Positions 18,127 to 26,800 of a DNA stretch of 64,000 bases are shown piece by piece. Numbering within the stretch: the first letter of the stretch is position 1; every line of letters starts with the position of its first letter. The DNA lies in the NCBI GenBank assembly GCA_019187195.1, contig JABAQT010000023.1, positions 131,670-195,669 of the forward strand, read 5' to 3'. Both the position numbers and the translations under genes were made by a program. The notes below the pieces were generated by a model. It saw only the letters and a program-made list of their open reading frames with translations. It was not told where the DNA came from and searched no databases. Source of the stretch: Bryobacteraceae bacterium (GTDB taxonomy: Bacteria > Acidobacteriota > Terriglobia > Bryobacterales > Bryobacteraceae).

Positions 18127-19794
18127 CTACTCGGCACTGTCCAGCAACTCGGCATGCAGCTTCCGGAACGCGCCCACGTCACGGACATAATCCGTCAGCC
18201 CGGGAATCGCGGACCGCGCAAGCCTCTTCGCCTTCTCCTTGTTTCGAACGGCCGCCGCTCTCAACAGTTCGTAATCCTCGATGCCTTCCATCATCGCCTC
18301 GAACCGGATCGAACTGCGGATGCTCCTGCCCTCCTTCCAGGGATAGGTAAGGAAGGCGTCCCCCGCCGGCAGCAGGTCGCGTCCGGCGTTGATGATCGGC
18401 TGCGTGTCCGTATAAGGATCATCCGGCCAGTGGTTTCCTCCCCAGTGCAGGAAGCCGCTAAAGCCGTACCGGAAATTGAACCACTGGAGAAGCCGCGTCT
18501 TTACGAGTGGTTGCTGGATGAACCGGTTCAGGTGCCGCCCTTGCGGATACAGGCATGTGTAGTACCACGCCTGGCCGCCCTTCTCGACGTGCCGCTGGAT
18601 CGCGTCGAAGGCATCATCGAACCTGCCGAGCTGCGGCACCCAGATATCGCATGCCTCGCCAAGCGACCCGGCCTTCTGGTCGATGGCGTCAATCGTCTTC
18701 ACGCCCGGCATGGTCTCGCGCACCAGTTCCACGTACCGCAGATAGAACGGCGGCTCGTTTCCGTGCGCCTCGTCGAGAACGTGCTGCACATACCGGCCGA
18801 TCCGGCCTGTTTTCTTCAGATGGGCGTAAAGCGCGGGCAGGAAGGATCTGACGTGGGCTTCAGCGCGCGGATCGTCCGGACCGAGCGCTGCTCTCTTGAC
18901 TTTACCGCCCTCGACGAGGAACGCGGGCACGATCAGCGGCGAGTTGTACCCCGAAGCCCGGCTCAGAAGATGGCCGCCTTCGATCACGCTCGCCGCTCCC
19001 GCCTTCTCGAAGATATCGAGGAAGCGGTCAAGCCGTGAGAAATCGTAGGAAACCGATCCGCCTTCCGCGCGCGCATCCGTCAGTTCCAGAACCGGCGTAA
19101 GGGTCACGTTCTGCCGGTGTTCCCCGATCACCTTCGCAATGTTCCCCAGAACCTCCCAATAGCGGTCCGGCCCGCCATCAAGATCGAAATAGCGCCCCAG
19201 CCTTTCTTCATTGAAGGTGAACCAGTTCGTCACCAGCAGGGTCTGTTTCGGAACCGTCGCCTTCGCCACCCGGATCTCGAAAGGAAGCGTAGCCGCTTCC
19301 CGTTCAGCCGCCCTGAAGACAACTCTTCCGCGGTAGGTGCCCGGCCGCGTATCCGCGGGCGCAAACACCGTAACCCACACCGCGGTCGTCTCTTTCCCCG
19401 GCAGGTGGAACGAAGTCTCTTCGAACAGCGGGTCGGGGAATCTCCCGGGAGCGGCGCGGATCAGTTCATCGGCGGGTGACTTCGGCGGATCCGAACGGAC
19501 CGGCACGTACCCCACTCTCCGTACCGTGGTCTTCAACCCACCCCCTAACTCAACCGTTACGTCGAGTCTCTCGATCCGCTCATCCGGGCGGATGGCAAAC
19601 TGCAGACTCGTGTGCCCGTTTCGCGGCGCCACCCATCGCTGGCGGCGTGCTTCGTTTGTCCCCGCCTTGTCGTCGGGAAAGACCTTGATCAGCGAGTCCA
19701 CCTGCCAAACCGGTATCCCCGGCGCCGCGCACGCCAGTAGGCCGCCGAGCAGCAGGGATCCGGTAAGGCGGGTGAGAAACATGACGTTGATCAT
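18127..19794 (-). CDS. DUF4091/GH123-like secreted glycoside hydrolase
   Basis: A 555-residue protein with a Sec signal (hydrophobic segment ending LLACAAPG). The N-terminal half is beta-rich. The catalytic-type barrel follows, with HVLDEAHGNEPPFYLRYVEL near residue 345, where the Asp-Glu pair matches the substrate-assisted catalytic pair of GH123, and a C-terminal DUF4091 segment (GFLHWGGNHWPDDPY near 450, SIRFEAMMEGIEDYELLR near 500). GH123 enzymes cleave beta-N-acetylgalactosaminides, but DUF4091 proteins cover wider substrates, so specificity is open. It is 34 bp downstream of pirin and probably in the same transcript. Confidence 0.8.
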   Translation of the reverse strand: MINVMFLTRLTGSLLLGGLLACAAPGIPVWQVDSLIKVFPDDKAGTNEARRQRWVAPRNGHTSLQFAIRPDERIERLDVTVELGGGLKTTVRRVGYVPVRSDPPKSPADELIRAAPGRFPDPLFEETSFHLPGKETTAVWVTVFAPADTRPGTYRGRVVFRAAEREAATLPFEIRVAKATVPKQTLLVTNWFTFNEERLGRYFDLDGGPDRYWEVLGNIAKVIGEHRQNVTLTPVLELTDARAEGGSVSYDFSRLDRFLDIFEKAGAASVIEGGHLLSRASGYNSPLIVPAFLVEGGKVKRAALGPDDPRAEAHVRSFLPALYAHLKKTGRIGRYVQHVLDEAHGNEPPFYLRYVELVRETMPGVKTIDAIDQKAGSLGEACDIWVPQLGRFDDAFDAIQRHVEKGGQAWYYTCLYPQGRHLNRFIQQPLVKTRLLQWFNFRYGFSGFLHWGGNHWPDDPYTDTQPIINAGRDLLPAGDAFLTYPWKEGRSIRSSIRFEAMMEGIEDYELLRAAAVRNKEKAKRLARSAIPGLTDYVRDVGAFRKLHAELLDSAE

Positions 19795-19828
19795 ATCACC
19801 GCGATCGTGCGCGAAAGATCCCGTCCCT

Positions 19829-20734
19829 TCAGCCCTGCCGGATGAACGTTCCCTCGTTCAATTCCCGCATCGCCTGCCGCAACTGCTCCTGTGTGTTCAT
19901 CACAATCGGGCCATACCAGGCCACGGGCTCTTCCAGCGGTCTGCCGGAAACCAGCAGAAACCGGATCCCCTCCGGTCCCGCCTGCACGGCGATTTCGTCC
20001 CCGCTCCCGAACAGCACCAGGGAATGATTCCGCGCGTCGTACACCGGCCCTTTGTCCGCCTCCGCCGCCTGTTCGGTGAGTACCGCCTGAGGCCCGGACG
20101 AGTCGCGGAACGCCCCCGCGCCCGCAAAGACGTAGGCGAAGGCGTTGCGCGCTGTCTCCACCTTCAGCCTCTTCGCTTTGCCTGGCGGCACCGAAATATC
20201 CAGGTAGTTCGGATCCGCCGCTACCCCCTCCACGGGGCCGCGTTTCCCCCAGAACTCTCCGCAGATGATTCGAGCCTTCGTGCCGTCGTCGTCGGTCACC
20301 TCCGGGATGGCGGCCGACGGAATGTCCTGATATCGCGGAGCCGTCATCTTCAATGAGGACGGCAGGTTCGCCCACAACTGAAAACCGTGCATCCGGCCTT
20401 GGAGGTCTCCCTTCGGCATCTCCTGGTGCAGAATGCCTCTCCCCGCCGTCATCCACTGCACGTCCCCTGCCGTCATCGTTCCGTGGTTCCCCAGGCTGTC
20501 TCCATGCTCCACCGAACCGGCCAGCACATACGTGATGGTCTCAATCCCCCGGTGCGGGTGCCACGGAAACCCCGCCCGGTAGTCTTCCGGATTGTCGTTC
20601 CGGAAGTCATCGAGAAGCAGAAACGGATCGAAATCCTTCGTCTTCCCGAATCCGAACGCGCGTTGCAGTTTGACCCCCGCCCCTTCCATCGTGGGCGTGG
20701 TCCCCATAACCTGTCTCACCGGTCGCAGTGACAT
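19829..20734 (-). CDS. Pirin family protein
   Basis: A 301-residue bicupin protein. The N-terminal cupin keeps the metal ligands His59 and His61 in HPHRGIET, His103 and Glu105 in ILHQEMP. The C-terminal cupin domain covers about residues 190-290. Pirins of this type bind Fe and some have quercetin 2,3-dioxygenase activity or act as redox sensors. It lies 37 bp downstream of yceI, a pairing often seen in stress-responsive transcripts, and both would be driven by the promoter at 21382-21410. Confidence 0.9.
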   Translation of the reverse strand: MSLRPVRQVMGTTPTMEGAGVKLQRAFGFGKTKDFDPFLLLDDFRNDNPEDYRAGFPWHPHRGIETITYVLAGSVEHGDSLGNHGTMTAGDVQWMTAGRGILHQEMPKGDLQGRMHGFQLWANLPSSLKMTAPRYQDIPSAAIPEVTDDDGTKARIICGEFWGKRGPVEGVAADPNYLDISVPPGKAKRLKVETARNAFAYVFAGAGAFRDSSGPQAVLTEQAAEADKGPVYDARNHSLVLFGSGDEIAVQAGPEGIRFLLVSGRPLEEPVAWYGPIVMNTQEQLRQAMRELNEGTFIRQG

Positions 20735-20771
20735 TTGCTGCCTCCTGAAGCCTCTTCGTCGCGCCTGCCCG

Positions 20772-21332
20772 TCAGGCCTTGATGAACTCTACGTCCAATG
20801 TGATCCCCACTTCGTCTCCCACCAGAATCCCGCCCGCTTCGAGCGCGGAGTTCCAGTTGAGGCCGAAATCCTTCCGGTTGATCTTGGTCGACGCCGACAG
20901 TCCTATCCGGGTGCCGCCCCACGGATCCTTGCTCGGCGGCGTTGGTCCTTCCACCCGGAAAACCACCTCCCGCGTCACCCCGCGAATCGTCAGGTCGCCC
21001 GTAACCCTCAGCTCGCCTTCCTCCGCCTGCTTGATCCTGGTTGACCGGAACGTGAGCGCCGGATACTTTTCCACATCGAAAAAGTCCGCGCTCTTCAGGT
21101 GTGTGTCACGGCCCGCGTCCCGCGTCTGAACGGTCGAGGCGTCGATGGTCGCCTCCACCCGCGAGTTGACGATCTGCTTCTCGTCGAGTTCGAGTACGCC
21201 CGATATCCCCGTGAACTGACCTTTCACGTTGGAGATCATCATATGCTTCACCTTGAACTCGGCAATGGAGTGAACCGGGTCCAGGTTCCAGGTGGTTACC
21301 GCCGTTTGCGTTGGCGTGGATGGAGTGCTCAT
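20772..21332 (-). CDS. YceI family lipid/isoprenoid-binding protein
   Basis: A 186-residue YceI/TT1927-like protein. The start MSTPSTP at 21332 is preferred to 21368 because the family core begins directly after it (TWNLDPVHSIAEFKVKHMMI). Other hallmarks are VNSRVEATIDASTVQTRDAGRDTHLKSADFF-like text near residues 60-90 and GLNWNSALEAGGILVGDEVGI at the end. The fold is an eight-stranded antiparallel barrel that binds an isoprenoid or amphiphilic chain. Many YceI proteins are periplasmic, but this one has no visible signal peptide, so a cytoplasmic location is likely. Confidence 0.92.
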   Translation of the reverse strand: MSTPSTPTQTAVTTWNLDPVHSIAEFKVKHMMISNVKGQFTGISGVLELDEKQIVNSRVEATIDASTVQTRDAGRDTHLKSADFFDVEKYPALTFRSTRIKQAEEGELRVTGDLTIRGVTREVVFRVEGPTPPSKDPWGGTRIGLSASTKINRKDFGLNWNSALEAGGILVGDEVGITLDVEFIKA

Positions 21333-21381
21333 CAGTATGATTCCTTTCCGCGGGGATTCCCCGCGCATGGATTACTTCTTC

Positions 21382-21410
21382 AATATATATGTTCGAACAA
21401 ATATTGTCAA
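21382..21410 (-). promoter_or_regulatory. Sigma-70 promoter of the yceI-pirin operon with embedded operator palindrome
   Basis: On the minus strand TTGACA (21405-21410) and TATATT (21382-21387) are separated by exactly 17 bp, an almost consensus promoter rare in this GC-rich DNA. The spacer is filled by an AT-rich inverted repeat at 21385-21404 centred on TGTTCGAACA, 20 bp with one mismatched pair. This geometry fits steric repression by a dimeric regulator. MarR, TetR or HxlR-type redox or quinone sensors are plausible, but no regulator gene is adjacent. Confidence 0.7.
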
Positions 21411-21459
21411 GAGGAATGTTTCCACCCGCCCCCTCCACCCCAACGCTACACTCAATTCC

Positions 21460-23376
21460 ATGCCCTCCTTTCCATACCTCTATCTCTCCCATCGCTCTCC
21501 CCGCGCCCTCCTCCTCGCTCTCCTCCTCGGAGCCCCCCACGCCTTCGGCGAAACCCCCATCCGCGTCGACCCCGCTCCCGGCAACTGGCTCACCCGTCCT
21601 TACCGCGCACGCCGTGTTCCCCCCATCAACCTCGCCAATAGCGGCCGTCTGGCCTCACTCGTGCGCGGCGGAAGGCTCTACCTCTCCGCGCGTGACGCCG
21701 TCGCGCTCGCCATCGAAAACAACATCGATGTCGAAGTGCAACGCTACGCCCCGCTGCTCGCCAGGGAAGTCCTCCGCCGCGCCAAGGCAGGCGGCTTGCT
21801 CCGCGGCGTGGGCCTCGGCATTGCTCCCGGCCCGCAAAGCGTCAGCCTCCAGGGCGTCAACGTCCTCGACACCGGAAGCGTCAGCACCGCCGGCAACGGC
21901 GTCAGCACCGGCGGCGGCATCATCACCCAACTCGGACCCTCGATTCCCTCCTTCGATCCGTCCTTCCTCGTCTTCGCCAATTTCCAGCACATCACCGTTC
22001 CTCAGAGCAATACCGTCCTCACCGGCACCACCGCCCTCGTGCAATCGATGCGGACCGTCCAATCCCAGTACTCGCAGAACTGGGATTTCGGGCTGAACGC
22101 CCAGTTGTCCTACTCGAGCGCCTACACCAGGGTCAACAGCCAGTTGTTCAGCCTGAATCCCTTCACCAGCGGCAGCCTCGACCTGCAACTCACCCAGAAC
22201 CTCCTCCAGGGCTTCGGATCCGCCGTCAACGGACGCAACATCCGCGTCCAGAACAATAACCTGAAAGTCACGGATCTCCAGTTCCGCCAGCAGTTGATAA
22301 CCACCGTCTCCGCCGTCCTCAATCTCTACTGGGATCTGGTCAGTTTCAACCAGGATGTCGAATCGCGCCGCCAGGCGGTCGCCACCGCGCAACAAACCCT
22401 CGATGACAGCAAACGCCAGGTGGAACTCGGAGCCCTCGCCGAAATCGAAATCACCCGCGCGCGCTCTCAACTCTTCGCCGCCCGCGAGGATTACGTCATC
22501 GCCGAAACCAACCTGCTTCAGCAGGAAACCATTCTCAAGAACGCCCTCAGCCGCTCCGGCATCGAGGCCGCCGACCTCGCCGATGTCCACATCACCGTCC
22601 TCGACCGCATCACCATCCCCAAGGAAGACAACCTGAAGCCCCTGCCGGACCTGGTGGAAGAAGCCCTCCACAACCGCGTCGAGATGCGGCAGAACCGCAT
22701 CAACATCGAAAGCAACAAGCTCAATCTCGTGGGCATCAGAAATGCCCTCAAACCCTCGCTCCAGGCCTTCGTCGAAGTGACCAACAACGGCTTGACCGGC
22801 GATCTTACCGCGCTCGGAGCCCTGCAACCCGGCATCGCCTACCTCGCCGGCGGCTACGGCAACCTCCTCGCCCAGATCGCCCGCCGCAACTATCCCAACT
22901 ACTCCGCCGGATTCAGCCTCAATATCCCCATCCGCAACCGCGCCGCCCAATCGGACTACGTCACCAGCCTGCTCGAACTGCGCCAGAACGAACTGAGCCT
23001 TCAGAAAAGCGCCAACCAGGTGCGCGTCGATGTGCAGAACGCCGTCATCGCCCTCCGCCAGGCCCGCGCCCGCTATGACGCCGCCGTGCAGAGCCGCCTG
23101 CTGGCCGAAGAATCCCTCAAGGGCGATCAGCGCCGCTTCGTCCTTGGAGCCACCACTCCGCTGCAGGTCGTCCAGGACCAGCGCGACGTCGCTGCTGCCC
23201 AAAGCGCCGAAGTGCAGGCCATGGCGAACTACACCCACGCCCGCATCACGCTCGACCAGGTGCTGGGGCGAACTCTCGAGGTGAACGGCATCTCCGTCGA
23301 GGAAGCGATGGCCGGCAGTCTTGCCGCGCCCGCAAAGCCCGGCGCGACCAAAACGGATCAGGGAGGCAACCGGTGA
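21460..23376 (+). CDS. TolC family outer-membrane efflux protein (first of tandem pair)
   Basis: A 638-residue TolC-like protein. ATG 21460 opens a signal sequence (LYLSHRSPRALLLALLLGAPHAFGE). The N-terminal segment RGGRLYLSARDAVALAIENN is the first TolC helix. Two outer-membrane efflux repeats follow, with long coiled-coil helices (about 380-460 and 570-640 in heptad style) and LGATTPLQVVQDQRDVAAAQ near the end. A Ser/Gly-rich stretch at about 105-145 interrupts the usual N-terminal region. No RND or MacAB pump genes are adjacent; the partner must be elsewhere. Its stop overlaps the GTG of the second TolC by 4 bp. Confidence 0.88.
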   Translation: MPSFPYLYLSHRSPRALLLALLLGAPHAFGETPIRVDPAPGNWLTRPYRARRVPPINLANSGRLASLVRGGRLYLSARDAVALAIENNIDVEVQRYAPLLAREVLRRAKAGGLLRGVGLGIAPGPQSVSLQGVNVLDTGSVSTAGNGVSTGGGIITQLGPSIPSFDPSFLVFANFQHITVPQSNTVLTGTTALVQSMRTVQSQYSQNWDFGLNAQLSYSSAYTRVNSQLFSLNPFTSGSLDLQLTQNLLQGFGSAVNGRNIRVQNNNLKVTDLQFRQQLITTVSAVLNLYWDLVSFNQDVESRRQAVATAQQTLDDSKRQVELGALAEIEITRARSQLFAAREDYVIAETNLLQQETILKNALSRSGIEAADLADVHITVLDRITIPKEDNLKPLPDLVEEALHNRVEMRQNRINIESNKLNLVGIRNALKPSLQAFVEVTNNGLTGDLTALGALQPGIAYLAGGYGNLLAQIARRNYPNYSAGFSLNIPIRNRAAQSDYVTSLLELRQNELSLQKSANQVRVDVQNAVIALRQARARYDAAVQSRLLAEESLKGDQRRFVLGATTPLQVVQDQRDVAAAQSAEVQAMANYTHARITLDQVLGRTLEVNGISVEEAMAGSLAAPAKPGATKTDQGGNR

Positions 23377-25277
23377 ACTCCCTGACAATCTCCCCACGGC
23401 GCCGCGCGCTGGCGCTCCTGCTCGCCGCCCTTCTCGCCGCCATGCAACTCTCCGCACAGCAGGTGGCGGCCATCGCGCCCGTCCCGCCGCAAGGCAACTC
23501 CGTGCTGCGCCCCTATCTCGCGCCCGAGGCGCCGCCCATCCGCGCCGCCAACTCCCCCCGTCTCGCCACGCTTCTGCGCGGCGGAAACCTCTACCTCACC
23601 GCTCACGACGCCATCGCTCTCGCCCTTGAGAACAACATCGATCTCGAGATCGCCCGCTACTCCCCCATCCTTGCCGATTGGCGCGTCACGCGCGCCCTCG
23701 CCGGAGGCGCCCTGCCCGGCGTTCCGAGCGGAGCCGGCCAGGCGGCCTCCTTCGCCAGCGGCCAGGGCGTGCTAGGCAGCCAGGCCGCGGCCGGAGTCAG
23801 CGGCGGCGGAGCGGGCGGCGGAGGAGCCGGCAGGTCCAACGCCACCGTCTCCCAGGTGGGCCCGGTCGTACAGACCCTCGACCCCACCTTTCAACAGGCC
23901 ACCACCTTCAGCCACCGCTCGAACCCGCAGTCGAACGTCACCCAAAGCCTCACCAACAACCTCGTCTCCCGCCAGCGCGCCTACAGCGGCTCCTTCCAGC
24001 AGGGCTTTCTCACCGGCGGCAGCGTCACCGTTTCCTACACGCACCACTTCCTCGAGGAAAACTCGCCCACCAACCTGCTGAATCCATCAGCCGCCTTGAA
24101 CGCCTCCATCATGATCCAGCACAATCTGCTCCAGGGATTCGGCACGGCGGTCAACGGCCGCAACATCAAAGTGGCCAGGCTCAACCGCAACATCTCCGAT
24201 CTCGACTTCGAAACTCAGGTGACTGCCACCGTATCGTCCGTCCTCCGCGCCTACTTCAAGCTCACGGCCGATGACGAAGACGTGCGCGCCAAACAGGACG
24301 CCGCGACGGCGGCCGCCGAGTACCTGCGCGAGACACGCGAGCGGGTCTCCGCCGGAGCCGCCGCCGGGCTGGACATCACCGCCGCCCAGTCGCAACTCGC
24401 CACCGCCCGCCGCGATCTCATCATTTCCCGCACCACCTTCAGCCAGGATGAAACTCAGTTGAAGAACCTCATCAGCCGGAATGGAGTCGAGGACCCGGCC
24501 CTTCGGGACGCCCGCATCATCACACTCGACAAACTCGCCGTCCCCGGGGAGGAGAACCTGCCCCAAATTCGCGATCTCGTCTCGAAAGCTCTCGCCGCCC
24601 GCACCGACATCCGGTCCCAAACCGCCCGCCTCGAAACCGCCGAGGTGTCTGCCATCGGCACCAGGAACGGCCTGCTCCCCGTTGCGCAGGTCTTCGCCAT
24701 CACCCGTCACTCCGGCCTTGCGGGAGTGCGCCGCCAGGTGCCTCGCGCCGGCGGCTTCGAAACCTCCGATCCATTCTTCGCCGGCGGCGTGGGGACAGCT
24801 CTCGGCCAGGTGTTCCGCCGTAACTACCCCACCGAAGGGGCCGGCGTCTTCTTCCGCAACGTCTTCGGCAACAACCAGGCGCAGGCCGATTATGCCATCG
24901 ACCAGTTGCAACTCCGCCAGTCCCAGTTGACCGGAGCGAAGAGCCGCAAGCAGGTCGAGGTCGATGTCCGCAACGCCGTGATCGCCATCGAGCAGGCTCG
25001 CGCCCGCTACCAGGCGGCCCGCGAGAACCGCATCCTCGCCGCCGAACTGCTCGAGGCCGAACAAAAGCGCCTGCGCCTGGGCGCTTCCACCCCTTTCAAC
25101 GTCGTTCAGCAGCAGCGCGATTTCACCATTGCCCGCTCCGGCGAGATCAGCGCCATGGTCGCCTACCGCAACGCCCGCCTCGCTCTCGAACAAAGCCTCG
25201 GCTCGGTCCTGCAATCAAACGGCATCACCATCTCCGAAGCGATTTCGGGAAAGCTGGAACAGCCCGCGCACCCATGA
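23373..25277 (+). CDS. TolC family outer-membrane efflux protein (second of tandem pair)
   Basis: A 634-residue paralogue of the preceding gene, starting at GTG 23373 inside a GTGA overlap, with GGGAGG 9 bases upstream. The two proteins align in the first helix (LRGGNLYLTAHDAIALALEN versus RGGRLYLSARDAVALAIENN) and near the C-terminus (LGASTPFNVVQQQRDFTIAR). A Gly/Ala-rich insert at residues about 116-155 is not typical of TolC. The signal peptide is MNSLT with a hydrophobic core ending near LSAQQ. The 4-bp overlaps on both sides indicate translational coupling with the upstream TolC and the downstream M48-like gene. Confidence 0.88.
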   Translation: MNSLTISPRRRALALLLAALLAAMQLSAQQVAAIAPVPPQGNSVLRPYLAPEAPPIRAANSPRLATLLRGGNLYLTAHDAIALALENNIDLEIARYSPILADWRVTRALAGGALPGVPSGAGQAASFASGQGVLGSQAAAGVSGGGAGGGGAGRSNATVSQVGPVVQTLDPTFQQATTFSHRSNPQSNVTQSLTNNLVSRQRAYSGSFQQGFLTGGSVTVSYTHHFLEENSPTNLLNPSAALNASIMIQHNLLQGFGTAVNGRNIKVARLNRNISDLDFETQVTATVSSVLRAYFKLTADDEDVRAKQDAATAAAEYLRETRERVSAGAAAGLDITAAQSQLATARRDLIISRTTFSQDETQLKNLISRNGVEDPALRDARIITLDKLAVPGEENLPQIRDLVSKALAARTDIRSQTARLETAEVSAIGTRNGLLPVAQVFAITRHSGLAGVRRQVPRAGGFETSDPFFAGGVGTALGQVFRRNYPTEGAGVFFRNVFGNNQAQADYAIDQLQLRQSQLTGAKSRKQVEVDVRNAVIAIEQARARYQAARENRILAAELLEAEQKRLRLGASTPFNVVQQQRDFTIARSGEISAMVAYRNARLALEQSLGSVLQSNGITISEAISGKLEQPAHP

Positions 25278-26647
25278 TCGGACGTGATATGCTTCCCGCC
25301 ATGGTGCATTCCCGGGTTATCGGAACGATCATTTTCGTAAGTCTTCTCCTCCCTTTCCGGATTCTCGCCCAATTGGAACCGGATACCGCTGACGTCAATC
25401 TCTATTTCCCTCAACTCGCCGATGGAGGCGATCAGGTTCAAACGTGGCAAACTTCGTTTGTCTTCACGAATTCCAACCCGTCCCTCCCCGCTTTGTGCAT
25501 ATTGTCCACGCTCAATGACTCCGGCGGTCCATTGGCCCTCGATCTTGGAACCGGCCTCCAATCCCGCCAGTCGTTCACCATTCCTCCATTGGGCAGAACG
25601 ACACTGCGCAGCCGGATGGCTTCCCCTTCCGTGGTCACCGGTTGGGCTTATGCCGCCTGCTCCCTTCCTGTTCAAGGCACGGTCCTCTTCCGCCAGATCC
25701 TGAATGGGGTTCCCCAGGTTGAAATCTCGGCGCCGGCCTCCTTGCCTTCAGTACGCTACCGCTCGATCGCGAACCGTTCGCTCGGCGTCGCCCTGGGCAA
25801 TGTGTTCAACAGCCCCATCACAGTCGTTCTCCGCGCATTTGACGCCGGCGGAAACAACGTGGGCAGCCGCAACATCACCTTGTGCGCCCTCTGTCACACA
25901 TCCTTCAACTTGAGTAGCTTCAGCGAAGATTTCCCCCGCGATTTCGAGGGTATGATCGAGATCGCCGGCAGTGAACCAACCACGGTCTTTTCCGCCTGGA
26001 CGCTCAACGCCGAGCGTGGTCTGCTCTCGAGCCTTCCCGCCGGCGGAGTGTCCTGGCCAGGTGGTCATGAGGTGAAGATCTGGCGCGCGTTCCGCAAAGT
26101 GGTTGCCGTGGCCGCGCAAATCGTGCCCGAGGCCAACCTGCTGGCCACCCGGTTGGACATTCAATATTCCTCCCAGATCAACGCCTTTGCCACCAGAAGC
26201 GACGGAACCGTCCACATCACTCTGGCATTGGCCGAGTTGATCGCCGATTCCCCCAGTGAACTGGCGTCTGTTATCGCCCACGAGTTGGGTCATATCGTCC
26301 AGTTCAAGACAGGAAGATTGCAGTACAACGACTCGAATGCGGAACTCGATGCGGACACCGCCGGCATGATATTCTCTCTCGCCGCCGGCTATGACCCTTA
26401 CGGGAGTGCCGGAGCCATGGGCAAATTGATGATGATTACAAACAGAACGGACCTGTTCTCTCAGGCCTTCGACAACCTGAACGACCCGCACACCTCTTTT
26501 TCCAATCGCATGGGGGCTCTCTTCACAACGCTTCAACTGGCTTGCTCTTCGCCGGCGGCGCAATCGACATGCGCTCAATATAAGAACGCGATTCACCCCA
26601 GTTTCCCACCCTCCATTCCCCTGGCTCTGCCCCGGCCAGATAAGTAA
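25274..26647 (+). CDS. Secreted M48-like metallopeptidase with an N-terminal acidobacterial surface domain
   Basis: A 457-residue protein starting at ATG 25274 in an ATGA overlap with the TolC stop; a second Met six codons on is also possible. A signal segment (SRVIGTIIFVSLLLPFRILA) leads into about 240 residues of beta-rich sequence (YFPQLADGGDQVQTWQTSF, PVQGTVLFRQILNGVPQVE) that resembles a domain I associate with exported acidobacterial proteins. The C-terminal third is a zinc peptidase domain: HELGH at 336-340 and ELDAD at 357-361 supply the HExxH plus ExxxD pattern of family M48. Likely exported and active; substrate unknown. Confidence 0.75.
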   Translation: MIGRDMLPAMVHSRVIGTIIFVSLLLPFRILAQLEPDTADVNLYFPQLADGGDQVQTWQTSFVFTNSNPSLPALCILSTLNDSGGPLALDLGTGLQSRQSFTIPPLGRTTLRSRMASPSVVTGWAYAACSLPVQGTVLFRQILNGVPQVEISAPASLPSVRYRSIANRSLGVALGNVFNSPITVVLRAFDAGGNNVGSRNITLCALCHTSFNLSSFSEDFPRDFEGMIEIAGSEPTTVFSAWTLNAERGLLSSLPAGGVSWPGGHEVKIWRAFRKVVAVAAQIVPEANLLATRLDIQYSSQINAFATRSDGTVHITLALAELIADSPSELASVIAHELGHIVQFKTGRLQYNDSNAELDADTAGMIFSLAAGYDPYGSAGAMGKLMMITNRTDLFSQAFDNLNDPHTSFSNRMGALFTTLQLACSSPAAQSTCAQYKNAIHPSFPPSIPLALPRPDK

Positions 26648-26775
26648 CCGGCGCGCCGTTCCCGGGAAACTCGCCTCCCGCGCAAACCCGGTCACGTATC
26701 AAACAAACCTTTCCGCTCCCTGGATTCAACCACTTGCGAATCCACACGCCATTTCTTCAATTTCCCCGGCCTTAT

Positions 26776-26794
26776 CCTCGACTCAGAATCGAGG
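26776..26794 (+). other. Hairpin overlapping the Shine-Dalgarno of the glycosyltransferase gene
   Basis: CCTCGA at 26776-26781 pairs perfectly with TCGAGG at 26789-26794 around a 7-base loop. The 3' arm contains the GAGG ribosome-binding sequence that lies 6 bases before the ATG at 26801, so the stem could limit translation start. A six-pair stem can arise by chance in GC-rich DNA, and nothing further supports a switch. Confidence 0.35.
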
Positions 26795-26800
26795 TTTCCC

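Noticed and set aside
21655..23457. 600-codon minus-strand frame
   Set aside because: Antisense shadow of the first TolC gene; composition is Gly/Asp/Val-rich and the TolC frame has a signal and family motifs.
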